In this document: piece after piece, positions 38,293 to 45,958 of the stretch | How the letters are laid out: each line of letters begins with the position of its first letter | Position numbering within the stretch: position 1 is the stretch's first letter | Source of the DNA: Azomonas tarimensis | Lineage (GTDB): Bacteria > Pseudomonadota > Gammaproteobacteria > Pseudomonadales > Pseudomonadaceae | DNA length: 64,000 nt | Direction: 5' to 3' | NCBI RefSeq assembly: GCF_042648805.1 | Contig: NZ_JBHRXZ010000029.1 | Location: forward strand, 128,552-192,551 | Notes under the pieces: generated by a model | The model's database searches: none | Told to the model about the DNA's origin: nothing | Seen by the model: only the letters and a program-made list of their open reading frames with translations | Program-made: the position numbers and the translations under genes

Positions 38293-39591
38293 GTGTCTTC
38301 CGAAGAGGTAGCCCAGCAACCTGGTTCCAGCCCTGGTGGCCCAGTCAGTCGTGAGGAGATGTACGCAGAGGTGTGGCGGCGTCCCATGACCAAGATCGCG
38401 GATCACCATCGTGTTTCTTCCAGCTTCTTGGCGCGCGTGTGTACCCGCATGAATGTCCCGCGGCCGCCGCGTGGGCACTGGGTAAAGCTGGAGAATGGAA
38501 TACCGAGTCCTCAGCCACCGCTGCCTGAGGCTGGGCCTGGTGATCTTCAGGTCTGGCGCAGGGGAGATGCTCTTGGTGCTGTTCCTCGACCGGTACCGAA
38601 GGCACCTGCACCGCGCAAAATCAAACCCGAACAGCTCCGCATATCGCGATCAAGGCAGCACCCTGTTGTCGCGGGGGCGTATGAGGTCTTTGAGCAGGGA
38701 CGCGTCATCGACCAGGGGTTCCTCAAGCCCGGGAGACAGCGTCTGGTGGATGTCGTGGTGACCAAGCCTCAGCTTGAGCCTGCCCTGAAACTGGCGAATC
38801 AGCTGTTTCTCAAGCTGGAGGCTGCTGGCCATAGCGTGATGTTTGCACCGAGTGACCGAACCTATGCCCGGGCCTCGTTTGATGAGCATGAGCACCCACC
38901 CAAGAAGCCAAGGCACCGGCATCCGGCGTTGTGGTCACCCTCCAAGCCCACAGTGGTCTTCATCGGGACGGTTGCCATCGGGCTGACGTTGTTTGAGATG
39001 ACTGAGGAACTGGAAGCTCGGAATATCGATGGTGAGTACATCCCTACCTCTAAGATTTCGTCGCAGCAACTGCGCCGCTTGAGCTCTGCTTGGAACTGGA
39101 CGACCCGAATGGACTTCGCGACCGGCCGTCTATGCATAAGGGCTTTCTCTCCATACCCAGGTGCGGATTGGTCTCAAAGTTGGAAGGAGGTCAAGCAAAG
39201 CCAGCTGCGTGGCCAGTTGGATGACATCGTTCAGCAGCTCACAGACGCCGCGCCTGTAATTGCTCGATTGATAGAAGAGGCCGAGGAGCAGGCCAGGATT
39301 CGGCAGCAGGAGTGGAGGGAGCAGTTACGCCGGCTCGAGGAGAGAGAACGGATTCGACGTCAAAACGAGGCAAGGGAGCAGGCGAGAGCTGATTTGCTGA
39401 GCGCCATCAAACAGTGGGATGACATCAAGCGGATCCAGGCCTTTTTCAGTGATGCTGAGAGCTCCGTATCGAATCTGCCCGAAGCCGAGCGGTGTGTTGC
39501 TATGGACAAGCTCGCCCAAGCGCGTGAGCTTGTTGGCGAGCTGGATCCGCTACAGGCGTTGCTGGAATGGAAGGGGCCTCGGGAGCGCTGA
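38293..39591 (+). CDS. Island protein with N-terminal HTH and C-terminal coiled coil
   Basis: I do not recognise a named family. The 432-residue protein opens with S-R-E-E-M-Y-A-E-V-W-R-R-P-M-T-K-I-A and a following R-V-S-S-S-F-L-A-R-V-C-x-x-M-N-V-P segment (residues about 19-60). This is a helix-turn-helix-like block often seen in uncharacterised island genes. The middle is a mixed domain. The C-terminus (about 320-400) is a long Glu/Arg/Gln-rich helix typical of coiled coils. The GTG start has TTGAGGAT upstream; ATG at 38359 is an alternative. It could be a regulator or a defence component, which remains unproven. Confidence 0.7.
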   Translation: MSSEEVAQQPGSSPGGPVSREEMYAEVWRRPMTKIADHHRVSSSFLARVCTRMNVPRPPRGHWVKLENGIPSPQPPLPEAGPGDLQVWRRGDALGAVPRPVPKAPAPRKIKPEQLRISRSRQHPVVAGAYEVFEQGRVIDQGFLKPGRQRLVDVVVTKPQLEPALKLANQLFLKLEAAGHSVMFAPSDRTYARASFDEHEHPPKKPRHRHPALWSPSKPTVVFIGTVAIGLTLFEMTEELEARNIDGEYIPTSKISSQQLRRLSSAWNWTTRMDFATGRLCIRAFSPYPGADWSQSWKEVKQSQLRGQLDDIVQQLTDAAPVIARLIEEAEEQARIRQQEWREQLRRLEERERIRRQNEAREQARADLLSAIKQWDDIKRIQAFFSDAESSVSNLPEAERCVAMDKLAQARELVGELDPLQALLEWKGPRER

Positions 39592-39621
39592 GACTGATTC
39601 TGTCTGGGTTTACGAAATTCG

Positions 39622-39652
39622 GAAAATGCTCACTGATGGTGAGCATTTTTTA
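39622..39652. terminator. Bidirectional terminator
   Basis: AAAATGCTCAC pairs with GTGAGCATTTT around TGATG, flanked by A- and T-runs. It separates the convergent HTH/coiled-coil and Fic genes. Confidence 0.85.
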
Positions 39653-39724
39653 TATTTCTTAAACCTGTTGCCTGCTCTGAATGCATTGGTTTGTCCAGCT
39701 CGCCTAAACGATAAAAAGATGCGG

Positions 39725-41224
39725 CTATTGACGTTTTTCTTGAGCCGCGTGTTGCTCGCTAAGAACCTGCTGGGCAGTCTGTTCTATGTAGTCGAAGACT
39801 TCAGGGGGTACCCTGTACTGGTATTGTTTACGACGGTGCTTCGAAACAAAGCCATCATTGGTTAGGCACATCATCACCAGATTCGCCAAGTCGCTGCCGC
39901 GGATGTCGAATCGTTCATCCACAGCCCTGTAGACGGCGTCGTAGCACTCCAGAAAAGCGGCTTCTTCCCGGAGTTCGACCTCCAGGGCGTGCTGAGCCAT
40001 TTCCATGGTGAAGATGACGCAGGCAGTTGCGTCCCAGTAGCGGTAGATCGCGGCATCCCCCTGGAAGTCGAAAGCCAACTTGCCAAAGTCGATCCACTGC
40101 ACATCCCAGAAATCCCGGGCTGGGCGGGAGAATCCCTGCAGGGCCTCCAGATACAGGCGCTCCTCACGTTTCATTGCCACCGACACTGGCAGTAGCAGGC
40201 CATTCTCCAAGGCGCCTGCGCGGCAAAGTGCCTGGTGGATCAGGAATCGGGATAGGCGTCCGTTTCCATCCATAAACGGGTGGAGGAATACGAAACCAAA
40301 GGAAATGATTCCAGCTGCTACCAGCGGGTCGATCTGGGTGGGGGCCTCATTCGCAAACTGCATGAGGTGCTCCATCAGTTCGCGGCACAGCTCTGGTGGT
40401 GGGGGAACGTAAGTCACCCCGGCAGCCCCTTGAAGGGCTCCTGCGAGGTGGTTTTGTTCATGCCTGAATGCCGCAGCTAGATCATAAGGGTTCGATACCG
40501 TGGCGTTCTGCAGAGCTACCAGATAGTCCTCGGTCAGCGGCTGGCGTTCGTGTGCCTGGCGTAGCAGGTGAATGAATCGCCGCGACTTGTCCTCGTTCGG
40601 CGCTTCGCGTTCTATAGCGAACGAATCCTTGGTTTCATGCAAATAGGCCCAGTTGATCGCCCGATCCATCATGACCGGAGGCAGGGACTCCATGAAGGCT
40701 TTCGCCCGGCCAAGTATGTCGTGTTCCTGAAGTTCGATCAGCCTGGCGGTTCTTTCCACGGTGGCGCAGTAGCCCACGTCGCCAAGGCCGTTGAATTCCA
40801 CCCGCCACCGGGAGTTTCTTGTTCCCGGGCGGGTCACGTAGCGCTTGGGATCGAAGAGCGGCACGAAAGCCCCCCGAACCGGAGCATGCTGAGGAACCTC
40901 CTCGCCGGTGAATGCTTCTCTCAGATAGCACGCCTTGCGAATGTAGATGCCGTTGGGCGCCTCCTGCAGGGCATTCTCCAGGGCTGCGACTGGTATCTTG
41001 GGGAGAGCCTGAGCCAGAATGGCAAGATTGACCCCCTCATGCTTCAGCGCAAAGAGGACATGGCCGAGCAAGTCATCAGCAGCCGGTGCGATGGCAGATG
41101 GTACAGCCAAGGTCTGGCCTATCTTCTTCAAACGAGTGACAGGCTGCACAATCGCTGGCAGATGCAAGGGGAATGCGGACAGCTGCATGGCTTCGCGTAG
41201 CCAAGCGTAACCGACTAGGTGCAT
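39725..41224 (-). CDS. Fic-domain protein, class II (self-inhibited)
   Basis: Fic proteins transfer AMP or related groups from nucleotides to protein hydroxyls. This 499-residue product has the complete active-site motif H-P-F-M-D-G-N-G-R-L-S-R (residues about 337-348). An upstream inhibitory helix S-F-A-I-E-R-E (about 209-215) matches the S-x-x-x-E class II motif that blocks ATP binding. N- and C-terminal regions flank the Fic core and include a winged-helix-like tail. The start at 41224 has AGGAA upstream; the frame extends 22 codons further without a ribosome binding site. No separate antitoxin is needed in this class. The target is unknown. Confidence 0.9.
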   Translation of the reverse strand: MHLVGYAWLREAMQLSAFPLHLPAIVQPVTRLKKIGQTLAVPSAIAPAADDLLGHVLFALKHEGVNLAILAQALPKIPVAALENALQEAPNGIYIRKACYLREAFTGEEVPQHAPVRGAFVPLFDPKRYVTRPGTRNSRWRVEFNGLGDVGYCATVERTARLIELQEHDILGRAKAFMESLPPVMMDRAINWAYLHETKDSFAIEREAPNEDKSRRFIHLLRQAHERQPLTEDYLVALQNATVSNPYDLAAAFRHEQNHLAGALQGAAGVTYVPPPPELCRELMEHLMQFANEAPTQIDPLVAAGIISFGFVFLHPFMDGNGRLSRFLIHQALCRAGALENGLLLPVSVAMKREERLYLEALQGFSRPARDFWDVQWIDFGKLAFDFQGDAAIYRYWDATACVIFTMEMAQHALEVELREEAAFLECYDAVYRAVDERFDIRGSDLANLVMMCLTNDGFVSKHRRKQYQYRVPPEVFDYIEQTAQQVLSEQHAAQEKRQ

Positions 41225-41440
41225 GTCAAAAATTCCTTTGGCTTGGCTCTGGCCCCCAGATTTTCTTGAGTGCGACAAGAAAATCTTCATTTTTTTCGAT
41301 TCTACTGATTTTTTCTTAATTCACGCAGGCCAATTTCGTTCGAGTGCCTTTGGGGCGAAGGTCCGCGCTCACGTTTGTTACCAGCCTCTTCGGAGGCAAG
41401 GGCATAACAGGCGGCCAGCCAGGGTAAACCGATTCGGTTG

Positions 41441-41662
41441 TCAGCTCGTTGTACCAAGTCTCCTGAACACCCGATCCCTCGCCATGAAGGCCTCTAGCAT
41501 GTGCGGAACGAGCGTCAGGGCGTCGACCTCTTCACCGTAGGTCTGTGAGTGCAGCGCCGCGTAGCGCTCGAGGTCGGCCTTCAGGCTGGCCGGGCAGGTG
41601 AAAGTCAGCTTCAGGCTCTCGGTTTTTGGCAGTGGGCCGAGACGCAGTTTGGTCGTGCTCAT
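41441..41662 (-). CDS. DUF2274 protein (conjugation-module remnant)
   Basis: This 73-residue protein starts MSTTKLRLGPLPKTE, has the T-C-P-A-S-L-K-A-D-L-E-R-Y-A block near residue 23, and matches the DUF2274 family found directly after trbI in conjugative islands. Its ATG overlaps the stop of a trbI remnant by ATGA, exactly as in intact tra/trb modules. The rest of the module is missing, so this is a leftover of an ancestral integrative conjugative element. Confidence 0.85.
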   Translation of the reverse strand: MSTTKLRLGPLPKTESLKLTFTCPASLKADLERYAALHSQTYGEEVDALTLVPHMLEAFMARDRVFRRLGTTS

Positions 41663-41750
41663 TGCAGGCTCCCTTGTTGAGCTGTGACGGGTTGGTAGGG
41701 GCGCAGCACCAGAACTCGGTTGACGATCACGCGCAGGGGCAGGTCAGGGC
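41659..41750 (-). pseudogene. trbI: trbI 3' fragment cut by the IS3 element
   Basis: On the minus strand this encodes P-L-R-V-I-V-N-R-V-L-V-L-R-P-Y followed by a short tail and a stop that overlaps the DUF2274 start. This is the typical C-terminal end of TrbI, a membrane-spanning component of the conjugation secretion channel. Only about 30 residues remain. The frame runs into the left end of the IS3-family element, and the sequence past the right end does not read as TrbI. Confidence 0.75.
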
Positions 41751-41818
41751 GCTGGGGGGTTCTACTCCGTTAGCACGGACACTTTCGAGTAAGCTCATGC
41801 CGAGCTGAAGGAGTGTTC

Positions 41819-42115
41819 ATGAAGCGCAAGAAATACAGCCCCGAGTTCAAGCGGGAAGCCATCGAGTTGGTTCGTCGTTCAGGGGCGAGCTGTCGACAGG
41901 TGGCCCTGGAGATTGGTGTGGCTCCGAACCTGCTCACACGCTGGGTTCGAGAAGCACAGCCAGGCACAGAAAGGGCCTTTCCCGGAACAGGTAGTCCGCG
42001 AGATGAGGAGCTGGCCCGCCTCAAGCGTGAGTTGGCCCGGGTGACTAAGGAACGTGATTTTTTAAGAGACGCGGCAGCGTACTTTGCCAGGGAGTCATCG
42101 AGCGGTACACGGTGA
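41819..42115 (+). CDS. IS3-family transposase OrfA
   Basis: This 98-residue DNA-binding component has a helix-turn-helix in residues about 5-45 (Y-S-P-E-F-K-R-E-A-I-E-L ... A-P-N-L-L-T-R-W-V-R) and a leucine-zipper helix (E-L-A-R-L-K-R-E-L-A-R-V-T-K-E-R-D-F-L) that mediates multimerisation. It overlaps orfB by four bases. A T-TTT-TTA heptamer at 42058-42064 lies in the right frame for programmed -1 frameshifting, which would join OrfA to OrfB in the active OrfAB transposase. The frame entered after slippage stays open into orfB. Confidence 0.92.
   Translation: MKRKKYSPEFKREAIELVRRSGASCRQVALEIGVAPNLLTRWVREAQPGTERAFPGTGSPRDEELARLKRELARVTKERDFLRDAAAYFARESSSGTR
42058..42064 (+). other. -1 frameshift slippery heptamer in orfA
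   Basis: T TTT TTA is positioned with TTT and TTA as zero-frame codons of orfA. A -1 slip enters the orfB frame, which is open from there to the orfB stop. The stimulator structure was not assessed. Confidence 0.7.
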
Positions 42116-42972
42116 TCCAGCGCTGCCGCAACGAGTACCCGGTACGTCTGATGTGCCGTTGCCTGAAGGTTTCTGCCAGTGGCTATTACGCCTGGCAGGA
42201 TCGTGATCCAAGCCCGCGAACTCAAGAGAATGCACGTCTGGTCAGGCGCATTCGTGAGATTCATGAGGACAGCCGTGGCGTGATCGGCGCACCGCGCATG
42301 CATGAGGATTTGCTCGACGAGGCCGAAATCGTCAGCTTGAACCGCGTTGCTCGCCTGATGGCGGCTGAGCGAATTCAAGGCTGGCCACGCCGTAAGAGGC
42401 GTGGTTTTGGACGAGTCGCCAGTGGCCGTCCAGCAGGCGTGAAAAACCTGCTGGAGCGCGATTTCACCGCGCAGGAGCCGGAGCGCAAGTGGGTCACGGA
42501 CATCACGGAAATAGCCACACTGGACGGCAAGCTTTTCCTATGTGTGGTGCTCGACTTGTACAGCAAGCTGGTGATCGGTTGGTCGATGCATCACCGCCAG
42601 GATCGGCAGATGGTGATTCGAGCAGTGGAGATGGCGATTTGGCAGCGCCAGGGTGACTGGTCAGTAATCCTGCATTCGGATCGCGGTAGCCAATTCACCA
42701 GCACCGACTACCAGCGCTTTCTGAATCGCAACACGCTGGTCTGCAGCATGAGTGCCGTCGGGCATTGCGGCGACAACGCAGCCTGTGAAGGCTTCTTCGG
42801 TCAGCTCAAACGGGAGCGCGTTGTCCATCAGTCGTATCGAACTCGTGATGAAGCACGGGCGGATTTATTCGACTACATCGAGCGGTTTCATAACCCACGA
42901 ATGCGTCGTAGAGTCGCCAGGCAAGATCTGAAGTTTTCAGCCCTTTTCAAACCGTCCGTGGAAATGGGGTAG
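42112..42972 (+). CDS. IS3-family transposase OrfB (DDE integrase)
   Basis: This is the catalytic part of the IS3 transposase, 286 residues, with the retroviral-integrase-like DDE core. The first Asp is in W-V-T-D-I-T-E-I, the second in L-H-S-D-R-G-S-Q-F-T-S, and the Glu in E-G-F-F-G-Q-L-K-R-E-R. The N-terminal HTH_21 region lies at residues about 45-100. It is probably made mainly as an OrfAB fusion. No disruption is visible, so the element may be active. Confidence 0.94.
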   Translation: MIQRCRNEYPVRLMCRCLKVSASGYYAWQDRDPSPRTQENARLVRRIREIHEDSRGVIGAPRMHEDLLDEAEIVSLNRVARLMAAERIQGWPRRKRRGFGRVASGRPAGVKNLLERDFTAQEPERKWVTDITEIATLDGKLFLCVVLDLYSKLVIGWSMHHRQDRQMVIRAVEMAIWQRQGDWSVILHSDRGSQFTSTDYQRFLNRNTLVCSMSAVGHCGDNAACEGFFGQLKRERVVHQSYRTRDEARADLFDYIERFHNPRMRRRVARQDLKFSALFKPSVEMG

Positions 42973-43114
42973 AACCCCCGCTGTACTGTCGCCATTCTTG
43001 GCATGGCCGTGCACTGTCTGCACGGTTTGCAGGGGTGTTGCGGCCAAGCCCCATCACTCGTTTGTCGCAAGTCGGCATAGTGGTTTCGATACTGGTGAGG
43101 TAGGGCTAGGGGTG

Positions 43115-43138
43115 TATACTTTGGCAAATTTTGTCAAA
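43115..43138 (+). promoter_or_regulatory. parDE promoter and operator
   Basis: A TATACT -10 (43115-43120) is immediately followed by TTTGGCAAA and TTTGTCAAA-type half-sites forming an imperfect dyad (43120-43138). This is where the ParD antitoxin would be expected to bind and repress its own operon. Confidence 0.6.
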
Positions 43139-43151
43139 GGCGGACAGAGCC

Positions 43152-43388
43152 ATGAGCACCATGAACATCTCCCTGCCGGACGCCCTCAAGACCTTCGTCG
43201 ATGACCAGGTCAGCCAGCGAGGCTACAGCACCAGTAGCGAATATGTACGGGAGCTGATTCGTAAGGATCAGGATCGGCAGCACCTGCGTGGTCTGCTACT
43301 GGCCGGGGCTGAGTCGGCTCCCACTGCTCCTGTGGATGGCGACTACTTCGAATCCCTGCGCGCCAAGGTTCGTAAGGCTCGAGGATGA
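43152..43388 (+). CDS. parD: ParD-family antitoxin
   Basis: This 78-residue antitoxin of a type II system has an N-terminal ribbon-helix-helix DNA-binding domain (M-N-I-S-L-P-D-A-L-K-T-F-V, residues 4-16, and S-S-E-Y-V-R-E-L-I-R near 28-37). Its flexible C-terminal part (F-E-S-L-R-A-K-V-R-K) should wrap the toxin. It overlaps parE by ATGA, so both are co-translated. The start at 43152 (MSTMNIS) is preferred over the longer open frame. Confidence 0.92.
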   Translation: MSTMNISLPDALKTFVDDQVSQRGYSTSSEYVRELIRKDQDRQHLRGLLLAGAESAPTAPVDGDYFESLRAKVRKARG

Positions 43389-43714
43389 AGGCCAAGCCAG
43401 TCATTCCGCGAGCCCTTGCCAGCCAGGATGTAGAGGACGCTGTCGGCTATTACCTGGGTGAGCAGGCCGAGCAGGCTGCGCTCGATTTCATCGATGCCCT
43501 GGAAAACGCGTATACCCACATCAGCCGCCATCCGGCCTCGGGTATGCCTCGGTACGCCCATGAGCTGGATTTACCAGGGGTGCTCTACTGGCCGCTGAAA
43601 CGCTATCCCTATCTGGTGTTCTACGTTGAACGCGATGACCATGTCGACGTATGGCGCGTATTACATGGCATGCGGGACATTCCTGAGTGGCTGGTTGAAA
43701 GCGCCTCCCATTAG
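43385..43714 (+). CDS. parE: ParE/RelE-superfamily toxin
   Basis: This 109-residue toxin has the RelE/ParE fold: L-A-S-Q-D-V-E-D-A-V-G-Y-Y near residue 11, then S-G-M-P-R-Y-A in the middle. The C-terminal Y-P-Y-L-V-F-Y-V-E-R-D-D-H-V-D-V-W-R-V-L-H-G strand is typical of ParE. Characterised ParE toxins inhibit DNA gyrase. The pair may help retain the island. It appears intact. Confidence 0.92.
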   Translation: MKAKPVIPRALASQDVEDAVGYYLGEQAEQAALDFIDALENAYTHISRHPASGMPRYAHELDLPGVLYWPLKRYPYLVFYVERDDHVDVWRVLHGMRDIPEWLVESASH

Positions 43715-43961
43715 ATCCGTCGCGGTTGGGTTATGAGTGAGGAAACTGAACTCTCCGCAGCCCCAACATTTCAATATTCCTGAAGCTGCAGCGCTTGGCA
43801 GGCAATACGTCCCGGATATCTGACCGAATGCAGGTGAAAGCCTCGCGTGAGCAATCGATGGGCACGTGAAGATACGCTCGGTAAGCGCTCCATAAACCCC
43901 GCCTACAATGTTCCCCGGCGGCAGGGATGCTGAGCTCCCGTTTTCACTGGAGTTCACTGCC

Positions 43962-44012
43962 ATGATGCGTCCCGACGCTAAGGTCCAGGAGGTCGACCTG
44001 TATAGGTTCTGA
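43962..44012 (+). pseudogene. IS66 tnpB N-terminal fragment
   Basis: M-M-R-P-D-A-K-V-Q-E-V-D-L-Y-R-F then a stop: the first 16 residues match the start of the IS66 accessory protein TnpB (usually M-M-R-P-D-A-K-V-x-x-V-Y-L-Y). The rest is deleted. The preceding 247 bases after parE contain no recognised gene. Confidence 0.7.
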
Positions 44013-44058
44013 CACCGCGCTTCGTGGCCTGAGCCGGTGTAATCCGGCGCCATGAAAT

Positions 44059-44331
44059 TTGGGCGCCGACAACCTTCCCGACGATCCCGTCCTGCTCAGC
44101 TCTGATTCTGCAGTTGCAGGAAGAGAACGCAAACTGTTCTTACCCAAATCCGGGCGTAGTCCCGAGGATGCCGATTCCTCAGTGGCCATGTTCAACGAGG
44201 CCGAGGAACTGATCGAAGCCGCACCTGAAGCGTTTGCAGAAGAAACCCGGGGGAAGACGACTCCCCCGGCCAAGTGCCGCGGCAAGCGCAAGCCGTTGTC
44301 ATTTAGGGTGAATCATATGGGGTCTCTTTAG
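44059..44331 (+). pseudogene. IS66 tnpC transposase fragment
   Basis: This 90-codon open stretch includes L-P-D-D-P-V-L-L, K-S-G-R-S-P-E-D, A-M-F-N-E-A-E-E-L-I-E-A and R-G-K-R-K-P-L-S, recognisable pieces of the N-terminal part of IS66 TnpC. The homology ends near 44303. The DDE domain is missing, so the element is dead. From 44332 to 44471 no gene was seen; that stretch is AT-richer than its surroundings. Confidence 0.7.
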
Positions 44332-44471
44332 TCACTAAGAGTGACTTAATTTTCTATTTAATAAACTGGCAGCGTTTGCATGTGGTTTGTCTAGACTGGA
44401 TTTTAGTCATTACCAGTGATCAAACTCCCAGCATCAAGGCCAACGCCTCTTCCTGGAGGTGCAGACCTCGG

Positions 44472-45659
44472 GATGGTCTGAAGTAGCCCTGTATCTCCAG
44501 CAGATTTCCGCTCTGCCGATTTAAAAGCGGCGACTCGACCAAAAACGATCAGATAACCCGCCCATTTCGGTGTTTCTGGCCGCCGAGAGCACCTCGCGGA
44601 GGCCATTTCCCACCTTACAGGCGCACCTCTCCTGCATTCGTCAGCAAATGTCGGCGAGCCATCCACAGATTCGACAGCGCGAACAGCGTCACCAGTTGCG
44701 CCGTGTTCTTCACCAGTCCGCGAAAACGCACCTTGGTGTAACCAAACTGGCGCTTGATTACCCGGAAGGGGTGCTCGACCTTGGCCCGCACCTGCGCCTT
44801 GGCCTTTTCGACCTTGCGCTTGGCTTTGTACAGTGCGCTGCGCTTACTCAGCTTCTTATATGTACTGCGGCGGGCAGCGATCTGCCAGATCATCTCCCGG
44901 CCTTCATGTTCTGGGCGTTTCTCTACGCCGGTGTAACCCGCGTCGGCACCGACCATGTTTTCCTCGCCGTGCAGCAGTTTGTCGACCTGGGTAACGTCAG
45001 CAACGTTGGCCGCCGTACCCACCACGCTGTGCACCAGGCCCGACTCGTCGTCCACACCGATATGTGCCTTCATACCGAAGTAATACTGGTTGCCCTTCTT
45101 GGCCTGGTGCATTTCCGGATCGCGTTTGCCGTCCTTGTTCTTGGTCGAACACGGCGCATTGATCAGCGTGGCATCGACGATGGTACCTTGGCGCAGCGAC
45201 AAACCACGGTCACCCAAGTAGCCATTGATCACTGCCAGGATGCCAGCAGCCAGCTCGTGTTTCTCCAGCAAACGACGGAAGTTGAGGATGGTGGTCTCGT
45301 CAGGGATGCGCTCCAGATTCAACCCCGCAAACTGGCGCAGGATAGTGGTCTCGTACAGGGCTTCCTCCATCGCCGGGTCGCTGTAGCCGAACCAGTTTTG
45401 CATCAGATGGACACGCAGCATCGCCATCAGCGGATAGGCCGGTCGGCCGCCTTCACCCTTGGGGTAATGCGGCTCGATCAAGGCAATCAAACCCTTCCAC
45501 GGCACCACCCGATCCATTTCGATCAGGAACAACTCTTTGCGGGTCTGTTTGCGCTTGCCGGCGTACTCGGCGTCAGCGAAGGTCAGCTGCTTCATCGGAA
45601 CTCGGGCGTGGTGAGAGTCTGGGCATTTTGCCAAATCAGGAAGTCTTCTTCAGAGTTTC
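44472..45659 (-). mobile_element. IS5-family insertion sequence (ends tentative)
   Basis: One IS5-type transposase gene is flanked by imperfect inverted ends: GATGGTCTGAAGTAG at the left and the complement of GAAACTCTGAAGAAG at the right (11 of 15 match). CCTCGG occurs just outside both ends (44466-44471 and 45660-45665), which is longer than the usual IS5 target duplication, so the exact limits are uncertain by a few bases. Confidence 0.65.
44615..45595 (-). CDS. IS5-family transposase
   Basis: This 326-residue DDE transposase starts MKQLTFADAEYAGK. It has the N-terminal IS5 region (P-L-M-A-M-L-R-V-H-L-M-Q-N-W-F near residue 55) and DDE residues in T-I-V-D-A-T, G-A-D-A-G-Y-T-G and the C-terminal V-E-H-P-F-R-V-I-K-R-Q-F-G motif containing the Glu. 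It has no frameshift or stop, so it may be functional. An in-frame upstream extension of 13 residues was not used because it lacks homology. Confidence 0.93.
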   Translation of the reverse strand: MKQLTFADAEYAGKRKQTRKELFLIEMDRVVPWKGLIALIEPHYPKGEGGRPAYPLMAMLRVHLMQNWFGYSDPAMEEALYETTILRQFAGLNLERIPDETTILNFRRLLEKHELAAGILAVINGYLGDRGLSLRQGTIVDATLINAPCSTKNKDGKRDPEMHQAKKGNQYYFGMKAHIGVDDESGLVHSVVGTAANVADVTQVDKLLHGEENMVGADAGYTGVEKRPEHEGREMIWQIAARRSTYKKLSKRSALYKAKRKVEKAKAQVRAKVEHPFRVIKRQFGYTKVRFRGLVKNTAQLVTLFALSNLWMARRHLLTNAGEVRL

Positions 45660-45958
45660 CCTCGGCGGCGGAGGGCACTCGCAAGATGGCAGCGGCGCTG
45701 TCCCGGCAGCCCCCATGACCTGTTTGACCTGGGGCAATGCTGGCGGGCGAGAGGGCCGACGAGCGCCTGTGGCGGACTTTCCTGGTCTACTTGTCCAGCC
45801 CAGGAGATGCCGGAGCCGGGTGAGCGGCGAGGTTTCGAGAAGACCTCAGCGCGCACTTCGATGCAATGACCGCAGAGCCGACGAGCGTTGGCGAGTGAGA
45901 TCTCCGGTATAGAAGTAATGCGCTCGTGGCGTAGCAGCGTTGTCTTGGCCTCGCCCTG
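45660..45958. other. Region between the IS5 element and amiR
   Basis: These 299 bases hold no recognised gene or RNA. Short open frames here have neither a ribosome binding site nor a familiar protein pattern. This is where the decayed mobile region gives way to the amide/urea locus. No copy of the tRNA-Pro 3' end was found in it. Confidence 0.4.

Larger units (their letters stand above)
41755..42979 (+). mobile_element. IS3-family insertion sequence (1225 bp, apparently complete)
   Basis: The terminal inverted repeats begin GGGGGTTCTAC on both sides and continue imperfectly to CACGGAC. The element is flanked by a direct repeat GCTG (41751-41754 and 42980-42983), a 4-bp target duplication. 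It carries orfA and orfB with a frameshift signal. It interrupts the conjugation remnant. Confidence 0.9.

Noticed and set aside
39725..41290. Longer Fic start at 41290
   Set aside because: The extra 22 codons have no ribosome binding site, whereas the ATG at 41224 has AGGAA at a good distance.
42888..43127. Continuation of trbI on the right side of the IS3 element
   Set aside because: The frame stays open across the joined target site, but the residues (with H-P-C-K-P-C-R-Q-C) do not resemble TrbI, so continuity could not be supported.
45628..45912. A 94-codon frame after the IS5 transposase
   Set aside because: It starts inside the IS end, lacks a ribosome binding site and has an Arg-rich composition typical of a non-coding frame.
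44004..45958. attR copy of the tRNA-Pro 3' end
   Set aside because: Only very short partial matches to the tRNA 3' end occur here, not enough for an attachment site.
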